Positions 16,501-24,667 of a DNA stretch of 64,000 nucleotides are shown here, in pieces. The notes below the pieces were generated by a model. It searched no databases. It saw nothing but the letters and a program-made list of their open reading frames with translations, and was not told where the DNA came from. How positions within the stretch are numbered: the first letter of the stretch is position 1; every line of letters starts with the position of its first letter. A program made the translations under genes and the position numbers. The stretch spans positions 4,294 to 68,293 of the forward strand of contig CAKSZH010000013.1 of assembly GCA_934525675.1 (NCBI GenBank), written 5' to 3'. The DNA comes from an uncultured Eubacteriales bacterium (GTDB lineage Bacteria > Bacillota > Clostridia > Oscillospirales > CAG-272).

Positions 16501-17002
16501 TCTGCACAGTATCCGCACCCGTATCGGAGTCCCCGTTATCTTCCACTGTGCCGACTGTCTTTTTCAAGGCGCCGACCAGGGAGAAGGACAGCCTCCTGTT
16601 CCCGTCATGGATGGTAAACAGTTCCCCGTTTCCGGTGATCTTCTTCGCAAACTTCACTCTTGCGTCCCGCGTGGTAAAGTCGCTTCCGCTGTCTGCCAGC
16701 CGGTTGTCAATGTCCTGCCAGTCACCGCTTTCATCTGCGTAGTGAACCGGTACGTCATAAGATACGGCGACATACGAGCCGTCCGTCAGATGAAAATGTT
16801 TGACGTTTTCTTCGCGTAATGCCGTCACCTCATAATCCACGCCCGGAATCGGCGTGCTCGTGACAGCCTCTCCCGAAGCCGCTGTGTCCCCGACGGGGGT
16901 CTGGTTCTGCAATTCTGCGGCAATGACCTGCAAGGGGAAAGCAAACAGGATCATCAGGACTGCCAGAAATACAGAGAGTGAACGAAGTCCGATCTTTTTC
17001 AT
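10529..17002 (-). CDS. Complete secreted Rhs/WapA-type polymorphic toxin
   Basis: A 2157-residue protein. It has a Sec signal peptide (MKKIGLRSLSVFLAVLMILF, cleavage near AA at 28-29), a beta-rich N-terminal region with a DNRLRE/carbohydrate-binding-like part around residues 290-480 (FSDTYISEKPPKSVHG, VTDAKLSLYFKDSDG), and long YD/RHS repeats from about 600. The Rhs-associated core ends at YLQSRYYDAYTGRFINADD and ANNPVMGYDPTG (about residue 1968), followed by a 190-residue tip. RHS repeats form a closed shell around the toxin. Export by signal peptide resembles Bacillus WapA, a contact-dependent inhibitor. The tip is hydrophobic at first (AAIVCVAAVITASVVLTVA) and holds no nuclease signature I recognise, so its target is unknown. 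AGAAAGG precedes the ATG, and a near-consensus promoter lies 50 bp upstream. Confidence 0.9.
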   Translation of the reverse strand: MKKIGLRSLSVFLAVLMILFAFPLQVIAAELQNQTPVGDTAASGEAVTSTPIPGVDYEVTALREENVKHFHLTDGSYVAVSYDVPVHYADESGDWQDIDNRLADSGSDFTTRDARVKFAKKITGNGELFTIHDGNRRLSFSLVGALKKTVGTVEDNGDSDTGADTVQKWMELKHLSSSIIYRDILPGTDVEYLLDAGRMKENIIVREAAAEYRYVFELTLNHLSARSNEDGSISVTDPESGETVYYLPAPVVYDAAGAYSYDAVSYTLSEGKDNKLTLTLEADPAWVNAPERVFPVTVDPTINGAYSEFSDTYISEKPPKSVHGVADTLRTGITSSGGTHIIYWKQNQLPTLPKGAQVTDAKLSLYFKDSDGPINISDTELALGIYRVSEDWTESLNWNAYSDQNMGKIAELQDFTVIDSLSSVGSYINWTISDLVRSWYGGTSNYGVAIKPIGGTARNLDFASSDAPGNRPRFAIQYKVVNGLEDYWSYSSHGAANAGTGHVNLATGELSFVFPTVSSGENLFGYQLGLVYNQSKINGADAPIANTLTDYRLTCQETVTAYTYLSESGTETTAYIWTDGDGTAHYLLPGGDGKYLDEDGLGLTLQKQSDSTFLLTDKNNTKRYFNTSGYLDRMRDKIGNRVVFTYTTVNGYKSVSGINIYPAGSSKAISTLSLTYESSGVLKTVKNEKTSETVTFEYDGAGGTSITLDQATYSRQVSGNPTPYTRSYTVEYELGRRIKTVYDAQAEYGLSYTYDTAGRVSKVTEVGGVKKAPGQSVGYTYGSGYTEIRTAGKDDKYGTTDDLISHYTFDNQLRCVSQYTTNADRNMIYGATRGRYEDASENRALENKLSESFVTGNTGLNYLLNGSFELGSLNYWDTYCVTLSEFPDTGYFGGEYCAQVTVSNSAYLLQYVQLSKGTYTLSFNIESALPESNPDGVTIEASYPARNGENQRVSVTKKFPEDNYYTVSFTVDTDTNGMIGLFFSKSGTDSAVFHVDNVVLEKNLGSSGNNLVSCGDFAVHTTKKHGSSGWTLGDFWCEADLPDFALGYNDFNRDDPAFPNVLVIEGEAGLRGEFVQTIVSNDTGSARYKGCKLLVSGFGKADHISANENSRFGLKMTVNYVANSDGTVPTPAEYYVPFDRGTSDWQFVSDVFTVPEEDGIQSITVSVVYDYQIGTAMFTDISVQLYSENPNYIYAEQYKYNNNGDLIYKSDGTDEYWYFYKYVNGIPKLEKSVKNASDWLVYSYNDSDGTVKSVSSYYKFVAGVSYSYGEKPYSEIVGAVPSSFSDDNRRYIKEYTYNTTGQCTSEKTSTSDGITKTSSTYVENTSSAAYGSVSTSTDERGKITRYYYDTATGNVSFTVAPDGTAKVYTYDGFGNLIGVKTAVYNMVELTETNLAPVNYKYNTEGLLDSVTTDTTKYTFSYNVFGQMEDISVGSTTLVDYILNDNNGKVSEMRYGNGASVRYVYDTLDRVSEVWYAESATADEVKMYTYAYDAAGRLVRYTDHTRNEQYTYLYTPTGLLHSTQISDLGEAYTYRTNQYRYDEKNRVVEKYSSFEFANHGSANGFYTFAYSYGYDPTDQYVSTISANALADKGYHATILRDDLMRLSGKTFVLRDLKTPENLVTNQVTYTYLDGANGSTTGLVKSYQTLINGSGTTYNLTYDHNGNITSVSRGNYLIVRYAYDDLGQMVREDNREKNYTYYYTYDKAGNILYKEAFSLMMNGEDLSDKTPVYTNVYTYGNANWGDLLTSYKGHTITYDAIGNPLTYYGRTAYTFTWKNGRQLATATANGKTLSFTYNDQGMRLTKTVDGVTHTYSLDGDRIVAEEWGNQLLVYFYDDDGLPMGMMYRNSSYADKQFDYYLYEKDVFGNIIAIYNASGTKVVSYCYDAWGNCTVLTNTNGIGTMNPFRYRGYYLDTETNLYYLQSRYYDAYTGRFINADDAGNLGIGDELLSYNLFSYCANNPVMGYDPTGTFNWGKLAAIVCVAAVITASVVLTVATFGAGSVAGTIAISSAITIAAKTTEVAALQIKKSKQDGDSAQDIVGDVIDSIFDNGASEIGLLPITKTAGYLSGFFNQSMPFQDTLELMKLDGFNARNFMSSAGGEMLYRLKNPMEFLSMSASTYSSILSYGFAAYNVGNAIYSCFTNDPVKRAKQRNYTLR

Positions 17003-17052
17003 ATTATGCCTTTCTTTTTTGTGAAATTCAGGAAAATGATTCCTGCTCAGCC

Positions 17053-17081
17053 ATTATAACACCAGCCCGGAAAGTTATCAA
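17053..17081 (-). promoter_or_regulatory. Sigma-A promoter of rhs
   Basis: Minus strand: TTGATA (17081-17076), 17-bp spacer, TATAAT (17058-17053), about 50 bp before the rhs start. Confidence 0.85.
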
Positions 17082-17293
17082 TATTTTTCCAGCAATGAAT
17101 GAAAATGGATATTTGGTCAAATAAGCAAGTGCCTTCAGGCGAATATTGTATAATATTTACCAAAAACCCAATTCTGGCGTGCGGCAAAATCAGGGGAATC
17201 CCAGCCGGTTTGACGGCAGAGGTTGTATGCCCCGAAAATAATAATTCCGAAAATATAACGTGCTTTCAGCCCGGCTGCCGACGTCAGAAAACC

Positions 17294-17450
17294 GCCCGGA
17301 TTCCGGGCGGAAATACTCCGATTTGGGGTGAGGAAGCCCGGAACCCGGGCGGAAATACCTCCCCCGATTTTGGTCCGGATTCCGGGCGGAAATACTCCGA
17401 TTTGGGGTGGGAAAGCCCGGAACACGGGCGGGGACACCCGATTTTCAGAC
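17294..17450. repeat. 79-bp GC-rich tandem repeat
   Basis: A 31-bp stretch containing ATTCCGGGCGGAAATACTCC occurs at 17300-17330 and again unchanged at 17379-17409. The linked CCCGGAAC-CGGGCGG part repeats with the same 79-bp period (17338, 17417). A third, degenerate unit runs to about 17530. It lies in the intergenic space between rhs and the plus-strand membrane protein gene. All frames through it look like low-complexity Pro/Gly/Arg sequence, so it is not taken as coding. Confidence 0.75.
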
Positions 17451-17694
17451 GGGAACGCCACGGATTTGGGAGGCAATATACCGATTTCCGGACGGAAGCG
17501 TCTCGGATCCCGGGTAAAAGTGTACCGGATCCCGGCAAACATGCCCAAGACCGGTCCCGGGTCTCCCTTCCCCAAAGCTTCCCCGGACATCCGGGCGTCC
17601 GGGGGCTTCGTTCCGCTGACACAACGGAACTGTGCCCAAAAACGATAACGGAAGCGCAACCGGCTGGCTTGTGCAAAAAAACAGCATCCGCCCC

Positions 17695-17723
17695 TTGCAA
17701 AACGGAAGCAATTATGATATCAT
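17695..17723 (+). promoter_or_regulatory. Sigma-A-like promoter
   Basis: TTGCAA (17695-17700), 17-bp spacer, TATCAT (17718-17723), about 28 bp before the membrane protein gene. Confidence 0.6.
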
Positions 17724-17751
17724 AAAGAGGAAAGGCGGTGGAAATACCACG

Positions 17752-18354
17752 ATGAAAAGGGAGATTTTCACAGACAAAGAGATTGAGCGGGACCTCAAAA
17801 CGGCTTTGAAATACCCGCCGGCAAGTTCAAAAGCGACTTATATAAAAATCTGCATTACAGCCGCTCTGGCAGCAAGTCTGGTCGTCCTGACCGAGCTTCT
17901 GCTGTTCCTGTTCGGGAAGGCGGGAGCCTCTCAGAACTTTGAAATCATTGTGTTCTCCGCTTTATTCGTATTCGTGATCGGAGACTTGATTTTCTGGTCG
18001 ATCCGGCATAATTATCAGATCCGGAAGATCTCGCTCGATTCCTATCGGATCACGACACAAACCGTGCTGAAACGGGACGAAGAGCACTACCTGGCCAGCA
18101 AATACAAATCCTACTACCGGACCGTCAGCATTTACAGCATTCAGTTTGAAAACGGAAAGGTCCTCCGGCTCCCGCAGGAAAATTTCCTTTGGAGTAAGGA
18201 GTACCCGTTATCCGACTTCGGGCTCTATGAAGTCACACAACCCGGCGACGGGTTCACCGTTGTTGAGGAAAAGAAGACCGGCAACATCGTCCTGGCTTAT
18301 CCGAACGAATATTTTCAGTACGAGGGGAACCGGAATCCGTCCGAATATTTCTGA
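17752..18354 (+). CDS. Small two-helix membrane protein, unknown function
   Basis: A 200-residue protein starting MKREIFTDKEIERDLKTALK. It has a cytosolic-looking N-terminus, two close membrane helices (IKICITAALAASLVVLTELLLFLF and IIVFSALFVFVIGDLIFW), then a soluble beta-rich domain (RKISLDSYRITTQTVLKRDE, FENGKVLRLPQENFLW). The domain resembles small PH-like membrane domains, but only in outline. GGCGGTGG lies upstream of the chosen ATG. A longer frame from 17632 starts upstream of the promoter and is not used. The gene stands alone between the tandem repeat and a strong terminator. Confidence 0.75.
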   Translation: MKREIFTDKEIERDLKTALKYPPASSKATYIKICITAALAASLVVLTELLLFLFGKAGASQNFEIIVFSALFVFVIGDLIFWSIRHNYQIRKISLDSYRITTQTVLKRDEEHYLASKYKSYYRTVSIYSIQFENGKVLRLPQENFLWSKEYPLSDFGLYEVTQPGDGFTVVEEKKTGNIVLAYPNEYFQYEGNRNPSEYF

Positions 18355-18373
18355 CTTAAGAAAGTAACATAAG

Positions 18374-18419
18374 AAATCCCCCGGAGCGCTGTGTGCTCCG
18401 GGGGATTTCTTTGTTTTTT
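18374..18419 (+). terminator. Intrinsic terminator
   Basis: 14-bp stem, arms AAATCCCCCGGAGC (18374-18387) and 18395-18408, followed by CTTTGTTTTTTG. It ends the plus-strand membrane protein gene and may also serve the convergent minus-strand lipoprotein gene. Confidence 0.9.
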
Positions 18420-18421
18420 GT

Positions 18422-21400
18422 TCAGTTCCCTGCTTTCAGTTCCTCAATGACCGCATGATAGTATTCATACATATCGCCAAGGTAACTGTCAAATACAGAT
18501 CTTTCATCCTCCGTGAGGGAACGGTAGCCGTTCTCGCCGTAGGCGAACTCGTCCCAGCTGTCAAGCAGCATTTGCTTAAACGTGATCTGAGAACCGTTTG
18601 TCTGGGTGTAAACACCGTCCGGATTCATGCGATAGGTGAAGGTATAGATCTCCACCGAGAACAGAGCAGACGCGAGGTCCGGAAGCTTCTGATAGCTCGT
18701 CTTGAAGTTCTCCGTAAAGTGCAGGACCAGACCGCCGTAGTACAGGTTCATGCTGTCCAGTGTCAGAAGGAGGTGCTGCTCATCCGCCGACAGTGCGCGG
18801 AACGCATTCGTCATTTCCCGGATGGAATCCGCATTCATGACAAACACATTACCGATCGTATCCTGGAAAGAAGGATAGGTTTTACTGACAGTCGTCCAGT
18901 AATAATCCGCATACGTCTTAAGGAAATTACGCAGATCAGTCGCCTTTTCGTACTGCTCTGCATCCACTCCGAGGCTGTAGAGATACCGGAGCGTGGTCGC
19001 ATCCACGTCGTATACCGCATTGTAGAGCGGGAGAGCGGTATCCGAGCCATCCGGCTGGAAGTAATACGCACGCAGAATTTCAGGATCGCCGCAGTTCAGA
19101 ATCTGTTCCTTCAGCAATCTTGCTTTTTCGTAAGAAGCAAGATAGGGCAGATAGAGCGGTACGGACTCGCCGGTGATCTCCGCCAGACTCTCGATAAACA
19201 GCTGTGCGATCTGCAGTCTGGTCAATTCACCCTCAAGCTGCGTAAATACCTCGGCATATTCGCCAAGATCGATCCGCTTGAACACATAGGAGGTCTTCCC
19301 CTCCCCGTCAGTCTTTGCTTCAAACATAGACAGGTAGCCGTTGTACTTTTCCAGAACAGGCTTCAGAAGCGTGTCGAAGGTCACACGATCGGCACCGCTC
19401 CACTTTTCATACAGCCCGTTCACGTCGGACAGGATCGTGCCGAAAGAAGTCCAGTCGCCGTTTGCAAAGCATTCCATCGAGTAAAGGAGTCCGGAGAACA
19501 CGTCATATGCGGTGCTCTCTTCCTCGGTATCGACCTTAATACCCAGCTGCTCCAGATAATACGCGTAAATAAAGGATGCAAATTCAGAATACAGTCCGTT
19601 CTCTCCGTTCGGATAGAGCGCGGTGAATTCCAGCGGGTCACCATAGAGATAGTTGATGGTATGGAGCACATTGTACTGACGATTGGGATCAAGGTCGGCA
19701 AATGCGAGGAACATCTCGTTGACTTTCACGCCGAATTCTTTGGTTCCGGCATAAGAAGGATCGCTTCCAAAAGCTTCCCAAAGGTCAAGATACTTCTGAA
19801 GAACATCAATGCATCCCTCATCAAACGCGGCAGTGCCGAGCAGCTTATAATATCCGCATTCCCCGTTCTGAAGCAAAGTCATCGCACCTGCAAACACACG
19901 GGAATAGACCTCAAGGTACATCGGGTCATTGGTCGCAAGCAGTTCCTCGCTCTCTCTGACCGCGTCGCGGTAGAAAGAGAAGAACATGGAGCTTTCCATA
20001 ATGCTTGGCACCGTATCCCCGGAATACGAAATGTTTTCAACGATCTTCTTCATTGCAGCCTGTACGTACATTGCAGACATGACCGTTACGCGGAGCTCCT
20101 CCATCTTACCGGGCAAATAGACCTCCGTCATTTCATCGATCTTCTTGCTTGCGGCGTCGGATGCAGTTTTGTCCTCTCCGGTATAAACATCATAGTAATA
20201 ACGGTAGAGAATATCGAAGAAATCCTTCTTTTCCCGCCAGTTGTTTACGATCTCCAGAGCACCGAGCTCGCCGGCATCGCTGAAGCTGATATCCATAACA
20301 ACCTGGTATGCAGACTCGATCGCGTCCTTGTATGCGGGCAGGTCGGATGCCTTCCAGTCCGCGGGGACGTTCAGCGTTTCGGGAAGCGAAACCATCTTCT
20401 CAAGCACGCTCTCCACCTTGTTGAAGAAGCCGGAGCCGTACACAATGGTCACAAGATGTCCGACCGCAAGGTCCACGTCCGCGCCGTCCATCTTGGCGTC
20501 CTTGTAGATCACGGTATTCTCGCAGCGGTCGGTCAGCTCCGTATTGGTGAGGAGAGTGCCGTACCGGAGCATCAGCTTGGTGTCGTCGTCGCTCTTTGCC
20601 TGCAGCTTCGCAAGACCCGCCTTAGCGGCATCAAAACTCTCGCAGGTGTAGGAAATGGAGCCGAGGTCTATCTGGAACACGCCCTCGTATGCACGATTGA
20701 CAGCGGCATTCCATTCGTTGTAGCCATACACCGTGGCAAGGCGCGCGATCGCATCCAGGTCGTCCTGCGCAATCAGTTCCTTTTCCTTGGAGGTCAGACC
20801 GTAGTACATTTCAAGCGTGTCCATCGCGCTCTTGCCGAGCTCATCGGTCGTGCCTGCGGGCAGGTGCATTCTGCCGTTCTCGGTGTACTTGTATTCCGAC
20901 CAGTCGAGCTTTGCGAATTCCTTCGCCGCGTCGCGGACCTTGGAAACGTTGCTGTAACTGACGGTAATCTCAAAGGACCCCATTTCGCGCGTTCCGTACA
21001 GCACGCGGATGGTCTCGGTCACATAGGGGTTGTCCTTGGTTGCAAGCGTGGGGTCAAAGCCCTCGGTCACAAGATCGGTATTGTTGATGTTGCGGGTCGT
21101 CTTGCCGTCCGCAGACTTCATGGAAAGCGTGAAGCCGGTCAGGTCCAGCTCGGTTTCGTGGCTGCCGTAGTTGGTCTTGCGGGGGTTCTTGATGCTGACG
21201 GAGGGATTGACCACTGAGACCTCAAAGGAACCGCGGTACTCCTCGCCGTCCTTCTGGCAGACTGCCTCGAGGGTCAGCGCGTCGTTTTCCTTGTCGGAGG
21301 AAAAGCCGGTCAGCGTCACGCCCGCATCGGTCGCCGCGACGGAAAAGCTGGTGCCGTCGTCCTTGGTGATCTTGAGACGCAGGGACACCGCGTCAACGGA

Positions 21401-21751
21401 TTCGCCGATAAAATACACATATTTTTCCGCCGTCTGGACACGCGGAACCACCGTCACCTTGAGCTCGACGGTCTTCTTCTTGTAGGTAATGGTCAGGGTC
21501 TGCTCGCCGAGGCGGTCCTTGTCATAGCCGGACACCTCAACGCCGCTGTCTGTCATGGCGACGGACTTGCCGTCCGCCGTCAGCATGCCGGCGGACAGAT
21601 CCAGGTCGTTGCCCAGCACGAACACGGTCTGGGGCTTATGCGCCTGATCGACGGAAAGCTCCTTGACGCCGCCGGCACAGCCGGCAAAAGCAAAGAGCAC
21701 CACGAGGGCAAGAAGAAGCAGCGCCGCAAGGGCGGAAAACTTGTTCTTCAT
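18422..21751 (-). CDS. Large lipoprotein with bacterial Ig-like domains
   Basis: A 1109-residue lipoprotein. The signal peptide (MKNKFSALAALLLLALVVLF) ends in a lipobox AFAGC with Cys25 as lipidation site. Residues about 30-265 hold three Ig-like repeats of the cell-surface type (pattern DLSAGMLTADGKSVAMTD, VEVSGYD, QTLTITYKKKTVELKVTV). The remaining 840 or so residues are mostly helical and acidic and match no domain I know. They may form a substrate-binding or scaffold structure. AAAGGAAA precedes the ATG. The gene follows the LRR lipoprotein gene by 78 bp and is probably the last gene of the same transcript, ending at the terminator near 18.4 kb. Confidence 0.85.
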   Translation of the reverse strand: MKNKFSALAALLLLALVVLFAFAGCAGGVKELSVDQAHKPQTVFVLGNDLDLSAGMLTADGKSVAMTDSGVEVSGYDKDRLGEQTLTITYKKKTVELKVTVVPRVQTAEKYVYFIGESVDAVSLRLKITKDDGTSFSVAATDAGVTLTGFSSDKENDALTLEAVCQKDGEEYRGSFEVSVVNPSVSIKNPRKTNYGSHETELDLTGFTLSMKSADGKTTRNINNTDLVTEGFDPTLATKDNPYVTETIRVLYGTREMGSFEITVSYSNVSKVRDAAKEFAKLDWSEYKYTENGRMHLPAGTTDELGKSAMDTLEMYYGLTSKEKELIAQDDLDAIARLATVYGYNEWNAAVNRAYEGVFQIDLGSISYTCESFDAAKAGLAKLQAKSDDDTKLMLRYGTLLTNTELTDRCENTVIYKDAKMDGADVDLAVGHLVTIVYGSGFFNKVESVLEKMVSLPETLNVPADWKASDLPAYKDAIESAYQVVMDISFSDAGELGALEIVNNWREKKDFFDILYRYYYDVYTGEDKTASDAASKKIDEMTEVYLPGKMEELRVTVMSAMYVQAAMKKIVENISYSGDTVPSIMESSMFFSFYRDAVRESEELLATNDPMYLEVYSRVFAGAMTLLQNGECGYYKLLGTAAFDEGCIDVLQKYLDLWEAFGSDPSYAGTKEFGVKVNEMFLAFADLDPNRQYNVLHTINYLYGDPLEFTALYPNGENGLYSEFASFIYAYYLEQLGIKVDTEEESTAYDVFSGLLYSMECFANGDWTSFGTILSDVNGLYEKWSGADRVTFDTLLKPVLEKYNGYLSMFEAKTDGEGKTSYVFKRIDLGEYAEVFTQLEGELTRLQIAQLFIESLAEITGESVPLYLPYLASYEKARLLKEQILNCGDPEILRAYYFQPDGSDTALPLYNAVYDVDATTLRYLYSLGVDAEQYEKATDLRNFLKTYADYYWTTVSKTYPSFQDTIGNVFVMNADSIREMTNAFRALSADEQHLLLTLDSMNLYYGGLVLHFTENFKTSYQKLPDLASALFSVEIYTFTYRMNPDGVYTQTNGSQITFKQMLLDSWDEFAYGENGYRSLTEDERSVFDSYLGDMYEYYHAVIEELKAGN

Positions 21752-21829
21752 AGGATATGTTTCCTTTCTTTTTCAGAAAATCTCACGGGCAACGCGCATG
21801 GCGCCGCCGGGGTATTCGGAAATACTTTA

Positions 21830-24667
21830 TCAGTTGCGCTGATAGACCGCATACAGGCGGGTTCCGTCGGGCGCATTTTTCACATTTCCGGGAGTATACT
21901 CCGCAGAGGATGCATCCGGGACGGTCGACCAACCCGCAAAGGTCATGCCCTCTTTTCCGGGCGCGGTCAGAACGTTGCTCTGGTTGAGGTTCTTCGGATT
22001 TCCCGCTCCGATCACGAAGCTGACGGTTCCGTCCTCCCCGACCGCGGTGCCGAGTACAACGGGACGGTAGGAGGAATTCCACCGTTCGTCAAAGCCTGCG
22101 GGAATCTCCTCCCCGGCAAGGAAAACGGTGAGATTCGGGCAGCCGTAGAATGCGTGCGCACCGACCGAAGTGATTCCGGTGCCGAGCACGACGCCGGAAA
22201 GCCCCGTACAACCGCGGAACGCCTGTTTACCGATCACCGTCAGGGTTTCGGGCAGGTTCAGTTCCGTCAGTCCCGTGCAGCCGAGGAACGCGGCGTCGCC
22301 GATCTCACGGGCACCGCCGAGCTCCAGAACCTTCACGGAGGTACATTTGTAAAATGCGTATCTGCCGATGGTCTCAAGGCTTGCGGGCAGGCGGATCTTC
22401 TCCAGCGCGGAACACTGGTAGAACGCCTTTTCGCCGATGGAGACGAGCGCCGGGTCAAAATCCACTGCGGCAAGCGAGGTGCATTTGTAGAACGCCTTGT
22501 CGCCGATACCGGTCACCGACGAACCGAGCGCCACGCCGCGGAGCGTCGTCATACCGGAGAACGCCTGCTCTCCGATCAGGGAAACGCCGGAGCCGATCAC
22601 GAGGTAATCCATGCCGCCGGTCATCTGCAGGGCGGTCGCGCGGTCGGTGTAGGTATACACACAGCCGTAGAACGCGAACGCGCCGATTTCACGGACGCTG
22701 TCGGGGATTACCAGGCGGTTCTCTTCGCTCTCCCCGTCCTCGGAAACCAACCGGCACTTGTAGAACGCGGAGCGTCCGATGCGGGTCAGTCCCTCCGGGA
22801 ATTCCGGAAGCACCAGCGAATCGCAATGGTAGAAGGTATAATCTTTGATCTCGGTAATTCCCGCGGGGAGGTTGACGGAAGACAGCAGTCTGCACTTGTA
22901 GAACGCACCTCTGCCGATCACCCGCACGGTTTCGGGGAGAATGACTCCCGTCACACCGACGCAGTTGTAGAATGCATAATCCGCGATACCGACGGTACCC
23001 TCCGCAACCGCGACCGTGCCGTAGGCACCGTCGCTCTTGCAGTCCACCAGCCAGTTGCCGGCGTACACATCGCGCTTCGCGTTTTCATAGATTCCGGACT
23101 TCCGGAAGGCGTACTGTCCGATCGACCGCACGCAGTCCGGCATTGTCACGAGTTTGAGTGAGGAGCAGGAGTAGAAGGCATATCTGCCGATCGTCTCAAG
23201 GCTGCTCTCGCCGAGTCCGCTCGACTGGGAGCGGTCATAGGAACCGAGAATGACGTTGGTCAGAGCAACGCAACCGAGGAACGCATCGTCTCCGATCTCT
23301 CTCACGCGCTTGCCGATGATAACGGCGTTCAGCTTCTTGCAGTTGGAGAACGCGCCGGTACCGATATACAAAAGGCTGTCGGGAAGCGTCAGGCGGTCGT
23401 CGAAATACTCACAGCCCGAGAGCGCGTACTCCGCGATGCCGACGGTTCCGTCCGCAATCGTCATGCCGCGCATGTCGCCGTTCTTCACACCGAGGAACCA
23501 TCCGCCGACGTACACGGCGTTTTCCTTGGCACCGTCAAACAGTGCGGTGGAGGCAAACGCGTTCTTACCGATCCGTGTCAGCGACGCGCCGATGCCGGTG
23601 ACCTCGGAAAGTGAGGTACAGCCGGAAAACGCTTTCTCGCCTATCCCGGTCAGCGCTTCGCCGACGCGGATGCTGCCGAGCGACGTGCACGCGCCGAACG
23701 CGCCGTCTCCGATTTCGGTCACACCGGAACCGAGACTGACCGACGCAAGCGCGATACAGCCGTTGAAAGCGTTGGCAGGAACGACGCCGAGCCCGTTTCC
23801 GATGGTCACGGAAGACAGGGACAGGCAGTCCACAAACGCACTCTCGCCGAGTTCTGTCAGGCTGTCGGGAAGCGTGACGGAGGTGAGTGCCTCACAACCG
23901 CCGAATGCCGCCTCGCCGATGCTTGCCGTCTTACTTCCGAAGGTGACGGCGGGAAGCTTGCGGCAATATTCAAACGCCTGCTTGCCGATCGTTGTCACAC
24001 TGTCCGGAATACGGAGCGGTTTGGTAAACGCGCGGCAGCTCTGGAACGCCGAAACGCCGATCTCGGTCAGGGTATCGGGAAGATCCACACCGGTCAGGTA
24101 AGAGCAGTTTGCAAACGCCTGCTTGCCGATGGAGGTGATTCCCTCCCCCAGGTGCACATAAGTGACAGCACCCGAGTTATAGAAGGCGCGGTCTGCGATC
24201 CCCGTGACCGGGAGACCGCGATAGGTGGTAGGAACCGTGATCTCCCCCTCCGCCGAGCCGACGCCGGATACCAGGAAAGAACGTCCGTCGGTCGAAAGCG
24301 TAAAGGCAAGACCCGTTTCCTTTTCACGGACGAAGGTCAGGGGTTCCGACCAGGCGGAATCCGACCGTCCCTCCTCCGAATCCTTGGCAACCGCCCGGAC
24401 GCGGATGGTGTAGGTACCTTCCGCGAGGCGCTCCAGAGAATATTCGTTTTTGCCGGAGTCCTTCTGGACCTTTTCTTTGCCGTCGTTGATCTCCACGGTG
24501 TAGTACGCCGCGCCGCCGACGGGTTTCCAGGAAAGCGTCAGCGTGATCTGATCGACCGCGACCCTTGCGGGGGTCGCAAGAGCGCGTCCCGCGCAGGAAG
24601 AAAGAAGCAGGGTCAGCCCAAGGGCGAGGGAAAGACAGAGCAAAATCAGGCTTACGTGTTTTTTCAT
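21830..24667 (-). CDS. BspA-type LRR lipoprotein coupled to VWA gene
   Basis: A 945-residue surface lipoprotein. The signal peptide ends in LLSSC (Cys25). Residues about 30-115 form a fibronectin-III-like domain (LTLSWKPVGGAAYYTVEIND). From about 150 to 880 there are many BspA/LRR_5 repeats of the form IGEKAFYQCSALEKIRLPAS. The C-terminus has an InlB-B-like repeat (GMTFAGWSTVPDASSAEYTP). Such proteins usually bind host or neighbour-cell surfaces. The start codon overlaps the stop of the upstream VWA gene (ATGA, 24664-24667), so translation is coupled and the protein is likely made in a fixed ratio with the MoxR-VWA module. That placement is unusual. Confidence 0.9.
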   Translation of the reverse strand: MKKHVSLILLCLSLALGLTLLLSSCAGRALATPARVAVDQITLTLSWKPVGGAAYYTVEINDGKEKVQKDSGKNEYSLERLAEGTYTIRVRAVAKDSEEGRSDSAWSEPLTFVREKETGLAFTLSTDGRSFLVSGVGSAEGEITVPTTYRGLPVTGIADRAFYNSGAVTYVHLGEGITSIGKQAFANCSYLTGVDLPDTLTEIGVSAFQSCRAFTKPLRIPDSVTTIGKQAFEYCRKLPAVTFGSKTASIGEAAFGGCEALTSVTLPDSLTELGESAFVDCLSLSSVTIGNGLGVVPANAFNGCIALASVSLGSGVTEIGDGAFGACTSLGSIRVGEALTGIGEKAFSGCTSLSEVTGIGASLTRIGKNAFASTALFDGAKENAVYVGGWFLGVKNGDMRGMTIADGTVGIAEYALSGCEYFDDRLTLPDSLLYIGTGAFSNCKKLNAVIIGKRVREIGDDAFLGCVALTNVILGSYDRSQSSGLGESSLETIGRYAFYSCSSLKLVTMPDCVRSIGQYAFRKSGIYENAKRDVYAGNWLVDCKSDGAYGTVAVAEGTVGIADYAFYNCVGVTGVILPETVRVIGRGAFYKCRLLSSVNLPAGITEIKDYTFYHCDSLVLPEFPEGLTRIGRSAFYKCRLVSEDGESEENRLVIPDSVREIGAFAFYGCVYTYTDRATALQMTGGMDYLVIGSGVSLIGEQAFSGMTTLRGVALGSSVTGIGDKAFYKCTSLAAVDFDPALVSIGEKAFYQCSALEKIRLPASLETIGRYAFYKCTSVKVLELGGAREIGDAAFLGCTGLTELNLPETLTVIGKQAFRGCTGLSGVVLGTGITSVGAHAFYGCPNLTVFLAGEEIPAGFDERWNSSYRPVVLGTAVGEDGTVSFVIGAGNPKNLNQSNVLTAPGKEGMTFAGWSTVPDASSAEYTPGNVKNAPDGTRLYAVYQRN

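Noticed and set aside
17135..17659. Open frames through the 79-bp repeat region
   Set aside because: All strands give Pro/Arg/Gly low-complexity sequence without start sites. The repeat explains the openness.
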